Positions 1 through 5,307 of a stretch of DNA of 6,000 bases are shown here, piece after piece (the stretch's first letter is position 1; the number at the start of each line of letters is the position of its first letter). The position numbers and the translations under genes were made by a program. The DNA comes from an uncultured Collinsella sp. Lineage in GTDB: Bacteria > Actinomycetota > Coriobacteriia > Coriobacteriales > Coriobacteriaceae. The stretch covers positions 1 through 6,000 of the forward strand of contig URYU01000107.1 of assembly GCA_900552155.1 (NCBI GenBank), read 5' to 3'. The notes beneath the pieces are model-generated. The model had not been told where the DNA came from and searched no databases. It was given only the letters and a program-made list of their open reading frames with translations.

Positions 1-112
1 CGACCACCTGCAACGCTCCGGCATCCTGGAGCAGGTCTACGCCGGTATCTGCGTGCGTATGGCTATCCTGTATCTGCTGCTTGGAGGTGCCGATAATGGC
101 CTTGCTTCTTAA
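1..112 (+). CDS. pyrB: Aspartate carbamoyltransferase catalytic subunit, C-terminal end (partial)
   Basis: This is the last 36 codons of a gene that begins upstream of the window; base 1 is the last base of a split codon and the readable frame starts at base 2. The tail reads QVYAGICVRMAILYLLLGG, which matches the C-terminal helix of aspartate carbamoyltransferases, whose usual form is close to QVxNGVxVRMALLxLLLGG. The enzyme joins carbamoyl phosphate and L-aspartate to give N-carbamoyl-L-aspartate, the committed step of pyrimidine synthesis in the cytosol. The carbamoyl phosphate and aspartate binding residues lie outside the window, so the call rests on the tail and on the pyrC gene that follows and overlaps it by 17 bases. 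The TAA stop is at 110-112. Whether a pyrI regulatory subunit exists cannot be judged here. Confidence 0.85.
   Translation, partial: DHLQRSGILEQVYAGICVRMAILYLLLGGADNGLAS
83..87 (+). promoter_or_regulatory. Ribosome binding site of pyrC, inside the end of pyrB
   Basis: A perfect GGAGG lies 8 bases before the ATG at 96. It decides the pyrC start: an in-frame TTG at 81 begins before this motif and cannot use it. The site is embedded in the pyrB coding sequence, so translation of the two genes is probably coupled. Confidence 0.85.
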
Positions 113-1385
113 GAATGCCCACGTCGTCGACCCGTCCGTCGAGCTTGACGGTGTCGTTGACGTCCTGATTGACGGCGACAAGATCGCCGAGGTCGGCGAG
201 AATCTCGCCGTCGAGGGAGCCGAGGTCCGCGACCTTTCCGGCAAGTACCTCGTCCCCGGCCTGGTGGATATGCACGTTCACCTTCGCGAGCCCGGCTACG
301 AGGTCAAAGAGGACATCGAGAGCGGTACCCGCGCAGCTGCTAAGGGTGGCTTTACCGGCGTGTGCGCCATGCCCAACACCGATCCCGTCACCGATAACGG
401 CACCGTCGTGGAGTTCGTCAAGTCCCGTGCTGCCGAGGTCGGTCACTGCCGTGTCTATCCGTCGGGCGCCATGACCCGCGGTCTTAAGGGCGAGGCCATG
501 TCCGAGATGGGCGATATGGTCGCCCACGGCGCCGTCGCCTTCACCGACGACGGTCGCGGCGTGCAGGGCGCGGGCATGCTTCGTCGTTGCATGGACTACG
601 GCAAGATGTTCGGCAAGGTCTTTATGAGCCACTGCCAGGACGAGGATCTGGTCGGTCACGGTCAGATCAACGAGGGCAAGGTCTCGACCCGTCTGGCCCT
701 CGAGGGCTGGCCGGCTGCCGGCGAGGAGCTCCAGATCGCCCGCGACATTGAGATCGCCAAGCTGACCGGTGCCAAGCTGCACATCCAGCACATCTCCACC
801 GCCCATGGCCTGGAGATCGTGCGTGCCGGCAAGGCCGCTGGCGTCCAGGTTACCTGCGAGGCCACCCCGCACCACATGTTCCTGACCGAGAACGACCTGG
901 ACGAGACCTACAACACCTCGCTCAAGGTCAACCCGCCGCTGCGTACCGAGGAGGATGCCGAGGCCATCCGTCAGGGCGTCATCGACGGCACCGTCGACGT
1001 TATCGTCACCGATCACGCTCCTCACACCCCGTGGGAGAAGGCCCGTGAGTTCGAGCTTGCGCCCTTTGGTATGATCGGCCTCGAGACCTCGCTGTCGCTC
1101 GTACTCACCGAGCTGGTCAACACGGGCAAGATGAGCATGGGCCGCATGGTCGAGCTCATGGCTATCAAGCCGCGTGAGATCCTGGGCCTCGACCAGGTTC
1201 AGGTCAAGGCGGGCTCCGTTGCCGACCTGACCGTGTTCGACCCCTCTGCCACCTGGACGGTCGGCGAGGACGGTTACGAGTCGCGCGCCGAGAACTCCGG
1301 TTTTGCCGGCCGCACGCTTACCGGTCGTGCCACCGATGTGTTTGTCGGCGGTAAGCAGACGCTCGCCGACGGCTGCATCTGCTAG
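96..1385 (+). CDS. pyrC: Dihydroorotase, type I, zinc amidohydrolase
   Basis: The 429-residue protein closes N-carbamoyl-L-aspartate to L-dihydroorotate, the third step of UMP synthesis. It has the layout of the amidohydrolase TIM barrel with a small N-terminal beta domain. Metal ligands can be placed by comparison with the Bacillus anthracis and Aquifex enzymes: H60 and H62 in DMHVHLREPG, D152 in FTDDG, H179 in MSHC, H232 in IQHIS and the catalytic D306 in TDHAPH. Arg64, Asn94 (MPNT) and Asn279 (NPPLR) fit the substrate contacts. Asp152 in place of a carboxylated lysine marks the bacterial type I form, and about 430 residues is the usual length. The ATG at 96 was chosen because GGAGG sits 8 bases upstream and the N-terminus MALLLKNAHVVDP is typical of the family. 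It overlaps pyrB by 17 bases. The stop is TAG at 1383-1385. I see no damage or missing active-site residue. Confidence 0.97.
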   Translation: MALLLKNAHVVDPSVELDGVVDVLIDGDKIAEVGENLAVEGAEVRDLSGKYLVPGLVDMHVHLREPGYEVKEDIESGTRAAAKGGFTGVCAMPNTDPVTDNGTVVEFVKSRAAEVGHCRVYPSGAMTRGLKGEAMSEMGDMVAHGAVAFTDDGRGVQGAGMLRRCMDYGKMFGKVFMSHCQDEDLVGHGQINEGKVSTRLALEGWPAAGEELQIARDIEIAKLTGAKLHIQHISTAHGLEIVRAGKAAGVQVTCEATPHHMFLTENDLDETYNTSLKVNPPLRTEEDAEAIRQGVIDGTVDVIVTDHAPHTPWEKAREFELAPFGMIGLETSLSLVLTELVNTGKMSMGRMVELMAIKPREILGLDQVQVKAGSVADLTVFDPSATWTVGEDGYESRAENSGFAGRTLTGRATDVFVGGKQTLADGCIC

Positions 1386-1405
1386 CATAGCCTTATCGCT
1401 TTTGT

Positions 1406-1438
1406 GCGCGGCGCCCTTGCGGTGCCGCGCTTTCTATT
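1406..1438 (+). terminator. Terminator-like hairpin between pyrC and pyrK
   Basis: The arms GCGCGGC (1406-1412) and GCCGCGC (1424-1430) are perfectly complementary. The stem can continue inward with a G-T pair and two C-G pairs around a five-base loop at 1416-1420, giving ten pairs. It is followed by TTTCTATT, a moderately T-rich tail interrupted by C and A. It begins 20 bases after the pyrC stop. It could be an intrinsic terminator or an attenuator that lowers expression of pyrKDF relative to pyrBC. The tail is not a clean T run, so readthrough is likely. Confidence 0.5.
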
Positions 1439-1446
1439 CGTTTGGA

Positions 1447-1462
1447 CCATGCAACCGCATGG
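1447..1462 (+). other. Small hairpin just upstream of the pyrK ribosome binding site
   Basis: CCATGC (1447-1452) and GCATGG (1457-1462) form a perfect six-pair stem with an AACC loop. It ends five bases before the TTGGAG motif of pyrK, so it could affect ribosome access. It has no T run and is not a terminator. Six-base arms can arise by chance, so function is only a suggestion. Confidence 0.35.
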
Positions 1463-1466
1463 GGGA

Positions 1467-1472
1467 TTGGAG
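1467..1472 (+). promoter_or_regulatory. Ribosome binding site of pyrK
   Basis: TTGGAG lies five bases before the ATG at 1478, with a G run just upstream at 1461-1465. It supports the 1478 start over the in-frame TTG at 1442 and the ATG at 1502, neither of which has a comparable motif. Confidence 0.65.
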
Positions 1473-1477
1473 CATCT

Positions 1478-2269
1478 ATGCCCACACCTTCCACTGCACG
1501 CATGCACGACTTCGAGGTCGTCTCGAACCGGGAGATTGCCGACGGCATCTTCTCGCTCGTCATCTCGGCCCCCAAGCTTGCAAGTGCGCTCAAGCCCGGT
1601 CAGTTTGTGAACATCGCCGTACCCGGCGATGCGTCCTCGCTGCTTCGCGTGCCCCTGAGCTACTACCGCGCCGACGCCGAGGCCGGCATCGTCGAGCTGT
1701 GGTATGCCGTCGTGGGCGACGATACCCGTCGTCTGTCCCAGATGGGCCCTGGCTCCTCCTCTAACCTGCTGGGCCCCGGTGGCCGTGGCTGGATGGTACC
1801 CGAGGGCACCAGGAAGGCCCTGCTCGTCGCCGGTGGCATCGGCGTTCCGCCTGTGCTGTGTCTTGCCGGTATGCTTGCCGAGCAGAGTGTTGATGTGGAC
1901 GTGTGCCTGGGCTTTGGCACCGCTTCCAAGGCCGTGGGCAGCGACGAGTTCCGCGCGCGGGGCGCCACGGTTAACGTGTGCACCGACGATGGCACGCTGG
2001 GCACGCACGGTTTTTGCACCGACCCGGCAGCCGAGCTGCTCGGCGAGGGCGGCTACGACTACGTCGCCAGCTGCGGTCCCGCCGTCATGATGAAGAAAGT
2101 CGCCGCCGCTGCCGCCGAGGCCGGTGCGTACTGCGAGGTGTCGCTCGAGCGCATGATGAGCTGTGGCTTTGGCGCCTGCAACACCTGCAATGTCGAGACG
2201 GTCGACGGTATGAAGGGTGCTTGCATGTGCGGCCCCGTGTTCGATGCTTCCAAGGTGGTGGTCTTCTAG
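1478..2269 (+). CDS. pyrK: Dihydroorotate dehydrogenase class 1B electron transfer subunit
   Basis: The 263-residue protein is the FAD and [2Fe-2S] subunit that passes electrons from dihydroorotate, oxidised by PyrD, to NAD+. The N-terminal ferredoxin-reductase-like barrel (about 10-105) carries an RVPLS motif at 57-61, a variant of the RxPxS flavin motif. The nucleotide domain follows, with VAGGIGVPP at 117-125 and SCGP at 198-201. The C-terminal cluster motif supplies C229, C234 and C237 (CGFGACNTC) and then C249 before GPVF, matching the C-x4-C-x2-C...C pattern of Lactococcus PyrK; C251 is an extra cysteine. The length is normal for the family. The ATG at 1478 has a TTGGAG five bases upstream. 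The TAG stop shares its G with the GTG start proposed for pyrD, so the two subunits are probably made by coupled translation, as expected for a PyrD2-PyrK2 complex. Confidence 0.95.
   Translation: MPTPSTARMHDFEVVSNREIADGIFSLVISAPKLASALKPGQFVNIAVPGDASSLLRVPLSYYRADAEAGIVELWYAVVGDDTRRLSQMGPGSSSNLLGPGGRGWMVPEGTRKALLVAGGIGVPPVLCLAGMLAEQSVDVDVCLGFGTASKAVGSDEFRARGATVNVCTDDGTLGTHGFCTDPAAELLGEGGYDYVASCGPAVMMKKVAAAAAEAGAYCEVSLERMMSCGFGACNTCNVETVDGMKGACMCGPVFDASKVVVF
2252..2258 (+). promoter_or_regulatory. Ribosome binding site of pyrD, inside pyrK
   Basis: AAGGTGG differs by one base from AAGGAGG and ends 10 bases before the GTG at 2269; an overlapping GGTGG at 2257-2261 leaves 7 bases. It favours the GTG at 2269. 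The conserved start of the family would also fit the ATG at 2284, for which only a weak GTGGG at 2269-2273 is present. Confidence 0.5.
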
Positions 2270-3192
2270 TGGGTACCGTGAACATGGCCGTCGATTTCGG
2301 CGGCGTCAAGATGCAGAACCCCATCAACACCGCAGCCGGTACCTTTGGCTACGGTTGGCAGTTCCAGAACTTCTTTGATGTTTCCCAGCTGGGCGCCATC
2401 ACCACCAAGGGTTGCGCTGCCGAGCCCTGGCCCGGCAACCCCGCGCCCCGCATGGCCGAGATCCCCGGCGGTATGATCAACTCCGTGGGCCTTCAGAACC
2501 CCGGCGTGGCCGCCTTTGCTCGCGAGTCCGGTCCGTGGCTCGAACAGCTGTCCAAGGACGGCTGCCAGGTCATCTGTCAGGTTGCCGGCCACTCCGTTGA
2601 CGAGTTTGTCCGCGCACTCGAGATGTATGTCGAGCTGTGCCCCTGGGCTGCAGGCTACGAGATCAACGTGAGCTGCCCCAATATCGCCGCCGGTGGTGCC
2701 GCCATGGGCTCCACGCCCGAGGGCGCCTCTTCCGTTATGGCTGCCTGCCGCAAGGTGACCGATAAGCCGCTGTTCGTGAAGATGGCGCCGGTCAACGTCG
2801 CCGAGATCGCCAAGGCCCTCGAGGCTGCCGGCGCCGACGGCCTTTCGGTCATCAACTCCATTCAGGGCATGGCTATCGACGTCCATACCCGCAAGTCCCG
2901 CGTGGCCAAGCCCAAGGGCGGCCTTTCGGGCCCGCTGTGCCACCACATCGCCGTGCGCATGGTCTGGGAGGTTGCCCAGGCCGTCGATATCCCCATCAAC
3001 GGTGTCGGCGGTGTCATGACCGGCGAGGATGCGGCTGAGTTTATCCTGGCCGGTGCCACCTGCGTGTCGGTCGGCATGGCCAACTTCGTCGATCCGTGCG
3101 CTTCGCTCAAGATCGCGCATGAGCTCGAGGCCTGGGCCGAGTCCCAGGGCGTAAAGGACATCAACGAGCTGGTAGGTGCTTTTGAATGCTAG
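2269..3192 (+). CDS. pyrD: Dihydroorotate dehydrogenase class 1B, catalytic FMN subunit
   Basis: The protein, 307 residues from this start, oxidises dihydroorotate to orotate with FMN and hands electrons to PyrK for NAD+ reduction. It is a single TIM barrel. Visible family motifs are NPINTAAGTFGYG near the start, TTKGCAAEPWPGNPAPR (45-61), NSVGLQNPG (71-79), INVSCPN (132-138) with C136 as the class 1B catalytic base, VKMAP with K171, NSIQGMAID (196-204), and the FMN phosphate-binding NGVGGVMTG (244-252) plus VSVGMANF. A cysteine base and an adjacent pyrK rule out the quinone-linked class 2 enzyme of most aerobic actinobacteria. Start choice is the one uncertainty: GTG 2269 has the better ribosome binding site and a TAGTG coupling with pyrK, while ATG 2284 (302 residues) aligns better with the usual N-terminus. 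The TAG stop lies inside the beginning of pyrF. Confidence 0.95.
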   Translation: MGTVNMAVDFGGVKMQNPINTAAGTFGYGWQFQNFFDVSQLGAITTKGCAAEPWPGNPAPRMAEIPGGMINSVGLQNPGVAAFARESGPWLEQLSKDGCQVICQVAGHSVDEFVRALEMYVELCPWAAGYEINVSCPNIAAGGAAMGSTPEGASSVMAACRKVTDKPLFVKMAPVNVAEIAKALEAAGADGLSVINSIQGMAIDVHTRKSRVAKPKGGLSGPLCHHIAVRMVWEVAQAVDIPINGVGGVMTGEDAAEFILAGATCVSVGMANFVDPCASLKIAHELEAWAESQGVKDINELVGAFEC

Positions 3193-3902
3193 AGACCGAT
3201 GCCCGCGACCGCGTAATCGTCGCCCTCGACTGCGATCGTGAGCGTGCGCTCGAGCTCGCCCACGAGCTTTCGGGCCATGCCGCCTGGCTCAAGGTTGGCA
3301 TGACGCTCTATTACGCTGAGGGCCCCGAGATCGTCAAGACCTTTAAGGACCTGGGCTTTAAGGTCTTCCTTGACCTTAAGTTCCATGACATTCCGCATCA
3401 GGTTCGCGGTGCCGCCCGCTCGGCCTCGCTTGCCGGTGCCGACCTGCTTTCGGTCCACGGCTTGGGTTCGGGCGCCATGCTCGCTGCCTGCCGCGAGGGT
3501 GCCGAGGAGGCGCGCGAGGACCGCGCCAAGCTCGTCGCCATCACCGTGCTCACGAGCATGAATCAGGATGCCTTGAGCGAGATCGGCGTCGAGTCGCCCG
3601 TGGCCGAGGAGGCCGCCCGCCTGGCAAAGCTCGCTCAGGCCAACGGCATCGATGGCATTGTGTGCTCGCCGATGGAGGCTCACGACATGCGTGAGCTGCT
3701 GGGTCCTGATGCCCTGATCGTGACTCCGGGTGTGCGTCCGGTGGGTGCCGCCTTAGGCGACCAGTCTCGCGTGGCGACGCCTTCCCAGGCTATCGAGCGA
3801 GGCGCAAGCCACATTGTGGTGGGCCGTCCCATCACTGGTGCCGACGATCCGGTTGCCGCCTTTGACGCCATCGTCGCCGAGCTGGTCGAAAACGTCGCGT
3901 AA
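3186..3902 (+). CDS. pyrF: Orotidine 5'-phosphate decarboxylase, short (group I) type
   Basis: The 238-residue cytosolic enzyme decarboxylates OMP to UMP, the last step of the pathway. The first strand carries VALD (D15), followed by LKVGM with K36. The catalytic centre is DLKFHDIP (63-70), supplying the D-K-x-x-D charged network D63, K65 and D68. Phosphate and base contacts fit TPGVRP (180-185) and VGRPIT (212-217). The length and motifs are those of the Bacillus/E. coli type, not the longer form found in mycobacteria. The ATG overlaps the end of pyrD by seven bases, and TAGGTG at 3173-3178 is a plausible ribosome binding site. The TAA stop is at 3900-3902, after which the dense pyr cluster ends. 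pyrE, which makes the OMP substrate, is not immediately downstream. Confidence 0.97.
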   Translation: MLETDARDRVIVALDCDRERALELAHELSGHAAWLKVGMTLYYAEGPEIVKTFKDLGFKVFLDLKFHDIPHQVRGAARSASLAGADLLSVHGLGSGAMLAACREGAEEAREDRAKLVAITVLTSMNQDALSEIGVESPVAEEAARLAKLAQANGIDGIVCSPMEAHDMRELLGPDALIVTPGVRPVGAALGDQSRVATPSQAIERGASHIVVGRPITGADDPVAAFDAIVAELVENVA

Positions 3903-3909
3903 AAGATTC

Positions 3910-3937
3910 CCCTAAGTCACCACTTTTGGGTCTCATT
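3910..3937 (+). terminator. Weak terminator candidate after pyrF
   Basis: CCC (3910-3912) with GGG (3928-3930) and AAGT (3914-3917) with ACTT (3922-3925) can form a short stem with a small asymmetric internal loop and a CACC loop. It is followed by TCTCATT, which is only slightly T-rich. It starts eight bases after the pyrF stop, where a terminator would be expected, but the structure is poor. Confidence 0.25.
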
Positions 3938-3947
3938 AGCACAAAAT

Positions 3948-4005
3948 AGCCCCTGTGCCTGCGTAAACTTTCCCATCCTTTGTGTGGAATCGCAGGTCAG
4001 GGGCT
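3948..4005. repeat. Large inverted repeat downstream of pyrF
   Basis: AGCCCCTG (3948-3955) pairs perfectly with CAGGGGCT (3998-4005), and CCTGCG (3958-3963) pairs perfectly with CGCAGG (3991-3996). Only a TG/T internal mismatch separates the two blocks. The 27-base spacer can extend the stem further with TTCC (3970-3973) and GGAA (3986-3989). The total is 14 firm pairs plus four possible ones. The bases after the right arm are TAACTTTGG, not a T run, so it is not a classical intrinsic terminator on the + strand; read on the - strand the hairpin is followed by ATTTTG. It may be a dispersed intergenic palindrome, a bidirectional terminator or a 3'-end-stabilising structure of the pyr mRNA. Confidence 0.6.
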
Positions 4006-4024
4006 TAACTTTGGGCGCAGTATA

Positions 4025-4053
4025 TTGCACTTTTTGCGGGTATCGTCTAACCT
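4025..4053 (+). promoter_or_regulatory. Weak upstream promoter candidate for mihF
   Basis: TTGCAC (4025-4030) and TAACCT (4048-4053) are separated by exactly 17 bases, the ideal sigma-70 spacing, but each matches its consensus hexamer at only about half the positions. A transcript from here would carry the 4065-4103 hairpin in its leader. Confidence 0.3.
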
Positions 4054-4064
4054 ATGGAGCCGCG

Positions 4065-4103
4065 ATTGGGCATTTTGTACGTTCTACGTGCTAAAATGCC
4101 AAT
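4065..4103. repeat. Long bulged hairpin upstream of mihF
   Basis: The left arm (4065-4082) and right arm (4086-4103) pair in three blocks: ATTGG with CCAAT, CATTTT with AAAATG, and GTACGT with ACGTGC (one G-T pair). There is a single G bulge at 4070, a single T bulge at 4092 and a three-base loop TCT at 4083-4085. That makes 17 pairs. It ends 38 bases before the mihF ATG and contains the extended -10 element in its right arm, so it could work as an operator at the DNA level or as a leader hairpin for transcripts started upstream. Confidence 0.65.
4089..4097 (+). promoter_or_regulatory. Extended -10 promoter element of mihF
   Basis: TGCTAAAAT is a perfect TGn extension joined to a TAAAAT hexamer (4092-4097). 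No convincing -35 hexamer sits 16-18 bases upstream; TTGGGC at 4066-4071 is 20 bases away. Extended -10 promoters can work with a poor -35. The predicted start of transcription is near 4104, giving a leader of roughly 38 bases before the ATG. A TATAAC at 4116-4121 is a second -10 candidate but also has no -35. Confidence 0.5.
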
Positions 4104-4131
4104 TATTGAATCAGATATAACCCAACTATTT

Positions 4132-4136
4132 GGAGG
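4132..4136 (+). promoter_or_regulatory. Ribosome binding site of mihF
   Basis: A perfect GGAGG lies five bases before the ATG at 4142. It excludes the in-frame TTG at 4130, which lies ahead of it, and predicts strong translation, as expected for an abundant nucleoid protein. Confidence 0.85.
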
Positions 4137-4141
4137 TACGA

Positions 4142-4450
4142 ATGGCACTCCCTCAGCTTACCGATGAGCAGCGCAAGCAGGCTCTTGAGAAGGCTGCTGC
4201 CGCACGTCACGCCCGCGCTGAGCTTCGCGAGCAGATCAAGAAGGGCGAGAAGTCCCTCGAGTCCGTGCTCAACTCCGATGACCCCATCGCTTCCCGCATG
4301 AAGGTTTCCACCCTCATCGAGTCTCTCCCTGGTTATGGCAAGGCCAAGGCCCCCAAGATCATGGAGGAGCTCGGTATCTCCGCTACCCGTCGCGTCCAGG
4401 GCCTCGGCGTCCGTCAGCGCGAGCAGCTCCTCGAGCAGCTGACCAAATAA
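4142..4450 (+). CDS. mihF: Integration host factor, actinobacterial type (mIHF)
   Basis: The 102-residue basic, cytosolic protein is a nucleoid-associated DNA-binding and bending protein, essential in Mycobacterium and unrelated to the alpha/beta IHF of proteobacteria. The match is strong along the whole length: MALPQLTDEQRKQALEKAAA at the start, a long charged N-terminal helix (about 7-35), MKVSTLIESLP (53-63), the glycine-rich GYGKAKA turn (64-70) of the helix-two-turn-helix DNA contact region, and TRRVQGLGVRQREQLLEQ (82-99) at the end. About 105 residues is usual. The ATG at 4142 has GGAGG five bases upstream and gives the conserved MALPQL terminus. It opens the second operon of the window; gmk begins on the very next base after its TAA. 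A role in regulating its own promoter is possible, since the upstream DNA has a strong palindrome, but nothing here shows it. Confidence 0.96.
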   Translation: MALPQLTDEQRKQALEKAAAARHARAELREQIKKGEKSLESVLNSDDPIASRMKVSTLIESLPGYGKAKAPKIMEELGISATRRVQGLGVRQREQLLEQLTK

Positions 4451-5020
4451 GTGAGCGCTCAGGATTCCAAGCTCTTTGTGATTTCTGGACCGTCAGGCGC
4501 AGGCAAGGGTACGCTCGTCACTCGTGTGCGCGAGCGCCGCTCGAACCTGGGCCTGACGGTTTCGGCTACCACGCGAGCACCACGCAAAGGTGAGGTCGAC
4601 GGCGTCAACTACTTTTTTCTGACGCGCGAGGAGTTCGACCGCCGCGTGGCAAACGGAGAGTATGTTGAGTGGGCCGAGGTCCACGGTAACTGCTACGGCA
4701 CGTTGGTGAGCGAGGTCCAGTCCAAGCTCGCCTCTGGTTCGTCTCTCATCTTGGAGATCGATGTCCAGGGTGCCCTGCAGGTGAAGGAGCGTTTCCCCGA
4801 GGCCGTGCTGATCTTTATCAAGCCACCTTCGCTCGAGGTGCTTCGCGAGCGTCTAGTCGGTCGCGGTACCGAGACGCCCGAGACGATTGAGCTGCGTATG
4901 GCAAACGCCGCCGATGAGCTTGCCCTTGCCGACCGCTACGACGACGTCGTGGTGAATGACGATCTCGACCGCGCGACCGATGAGCTCGTTCGCGTTCTCG
5001 ATATGCATGAAAGGATCTGA
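4451..5020 (+). CDS. gmk: Guanylate kinase
   Basis: The 189-residue cytosolic enzyme phosphorylates GMP (and dGMP) to GDP using ATP. The Walker A loop GPSGAGKGT is at 13-21 with K19 contacting ATP phosphates. The GMP-binding part follows: SATTRAPRKGEVDGVNYFF (38-56) with S38, R42 and Y54, then E73 in YVEWAEVHGN and YGT at 82-84. IDVQGA (103-108) contains D104, and the lid region is LRERLVGRGTE (131-141) with its arginines. Length and motif spacing are normal for the family. The GTG start touches the mihF stop (TAAGTG) and has no clear ribosome binding site, only a weak GAGCAG further upstream, so translation is probably coupled to mihF. Neighbouring rpoZ is a very common partner, which links guanine nucleotide supply with RNA polymerase assembly. 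Confidence 0.97.
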   Translation: MSAQDSKLFVISGPSGAGKGTLVTRVRERRSNLGLTVSATTRAPRKGEVDGVNYFFLTREEFDRRVANGEYVEWAEVHGNCYGTLVSEVQSKLASGSSLILEIDVQGALQVKERFPEAVLIFIKPPSLEVLRERLVGRGTETPETIELRMANAADELALADRYDDVVVNDDLDRATDELVRVLDMHERI

Positions 5021-5025
5021 GGTCC

Positions 5026-5307
5026 GTGTCCGTTGTAAAGCCTTGCATTGACGATCTTCTGGAGAAGACCGATCACAACCGCTTCCTGCTCGCTTCGCTT
5101 GCCTCCAAGCGCGCCTGCGACATCAATAGCATGTTGCGTGGCCAGCACAACCGCGTGCTTGCCGTCCAGGATGTCGATGACATCACCATCGGGCTTTCCG
5201 GTGCCGATACCATTTCGATGGCTATGGATGAGATTGTCGACGGCGACATCTCTTACGACGAGGCCCGTTATGAGAAGGCGCTCGGCCACAAGGTTGCTGA
5301 AGCCTAA
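5026..5307 (+). CDS. rpoZ: DNA-directed RNA polymerase subunit omega
   Basis: The 93-residue protein is the small omega subunit, which clamps the beta' C-terminal region and helps assembly of RNA polymerase. The conserved core is visible near the N-terminus: KPCIDDLLEKTDHNRFLLAS (5-24) followed by LASKRACDIN (25-34), the counterpart of the family's AAKRARQIN helix. The acidic C-terminal half (DVDDITIGLS, DEIVDGDISYDEARYEKAL) is less conserved, as usual. The GTG at 5026 is preceded by AAGGA (5011-5015, spacing 10) and by TGAGG (5018-5022), which is rather close; the same GTG fits the expected length. It lies five bases after gmk, the classical gmk-rpoZ pairing, and its TAA is followed immediately by the thiI ATG. 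The sequence is divergent enough that the call leans partly on context. Confidence 0.9.
   Translation: MSVVKPCIDDLLEKTDHNRFLLASLASKRACDINSMLRGQHNRVLAVQDVDDITIGLSGADTISMAMDEIVDGDISYDEARYEKALGHKVAEA

Larger units (their letters stand above)
3903..4141. other. Intergenic region between pyrF and mihF
   Basis: This 239-base stretch is clearly richer in A and T than the genes around it, and I find no credible coding frame in it. It holds, in order, a weak terminator candidate (3910-3930), a large inverted repeat (3948-4005), a weak promoter candidate (4025-4053), a long bulged hairpin (4065-4103) containing an extended -10 element, and the mihF ribosome binding site (4132-4136). It is the only long non-coding region in the window and the natural border between the pyr and mihF transcription units. 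Confidence 0.85.

Noticed and set aside
63..1388. Long minus-strand open frame of 441 codons opposite pyrC
   Set aside because: It mirrors a GC-rich gene with strong third-position bias, has a low-complexity composition rich in Gly, Asp, His and Leu, and shows no known motif. pyrC on the other strand has a full active site.
1978..2268. Upstream extension of the pyrD frame into pyrK
   Set aside because: The extra residues are an Arg/Cys-rich shadow of pyrK in another frame. The conserved PyrD sequence begins only near 2284.
2266..3120. Minus-strand open frame of 284 codons opposite pyrD
   Set aside because: Same antisense artefact; its composition is that of a reversed pyrD and no domain is recognisable.
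3336..3367. Inverted repeat AAGACCTT/AAGGTCTT inside pyrF, with several similar short blocks
   Set aside because: It falls in codons for conserved pyrF residues that repeat Lys, Asp and Leu/Phe. It has no T tail and is well explained by codon use.
3922..4015. Similar short words ACTTTTGGG (3922-3930) and AACTTTGGG (4007-4015) flanking the large palindrome, like a target-site duplication
   Set aside because: They are not identical and do not abut the palindrome ends, and no transposase or terminal repeat of an insertion sequence is present.
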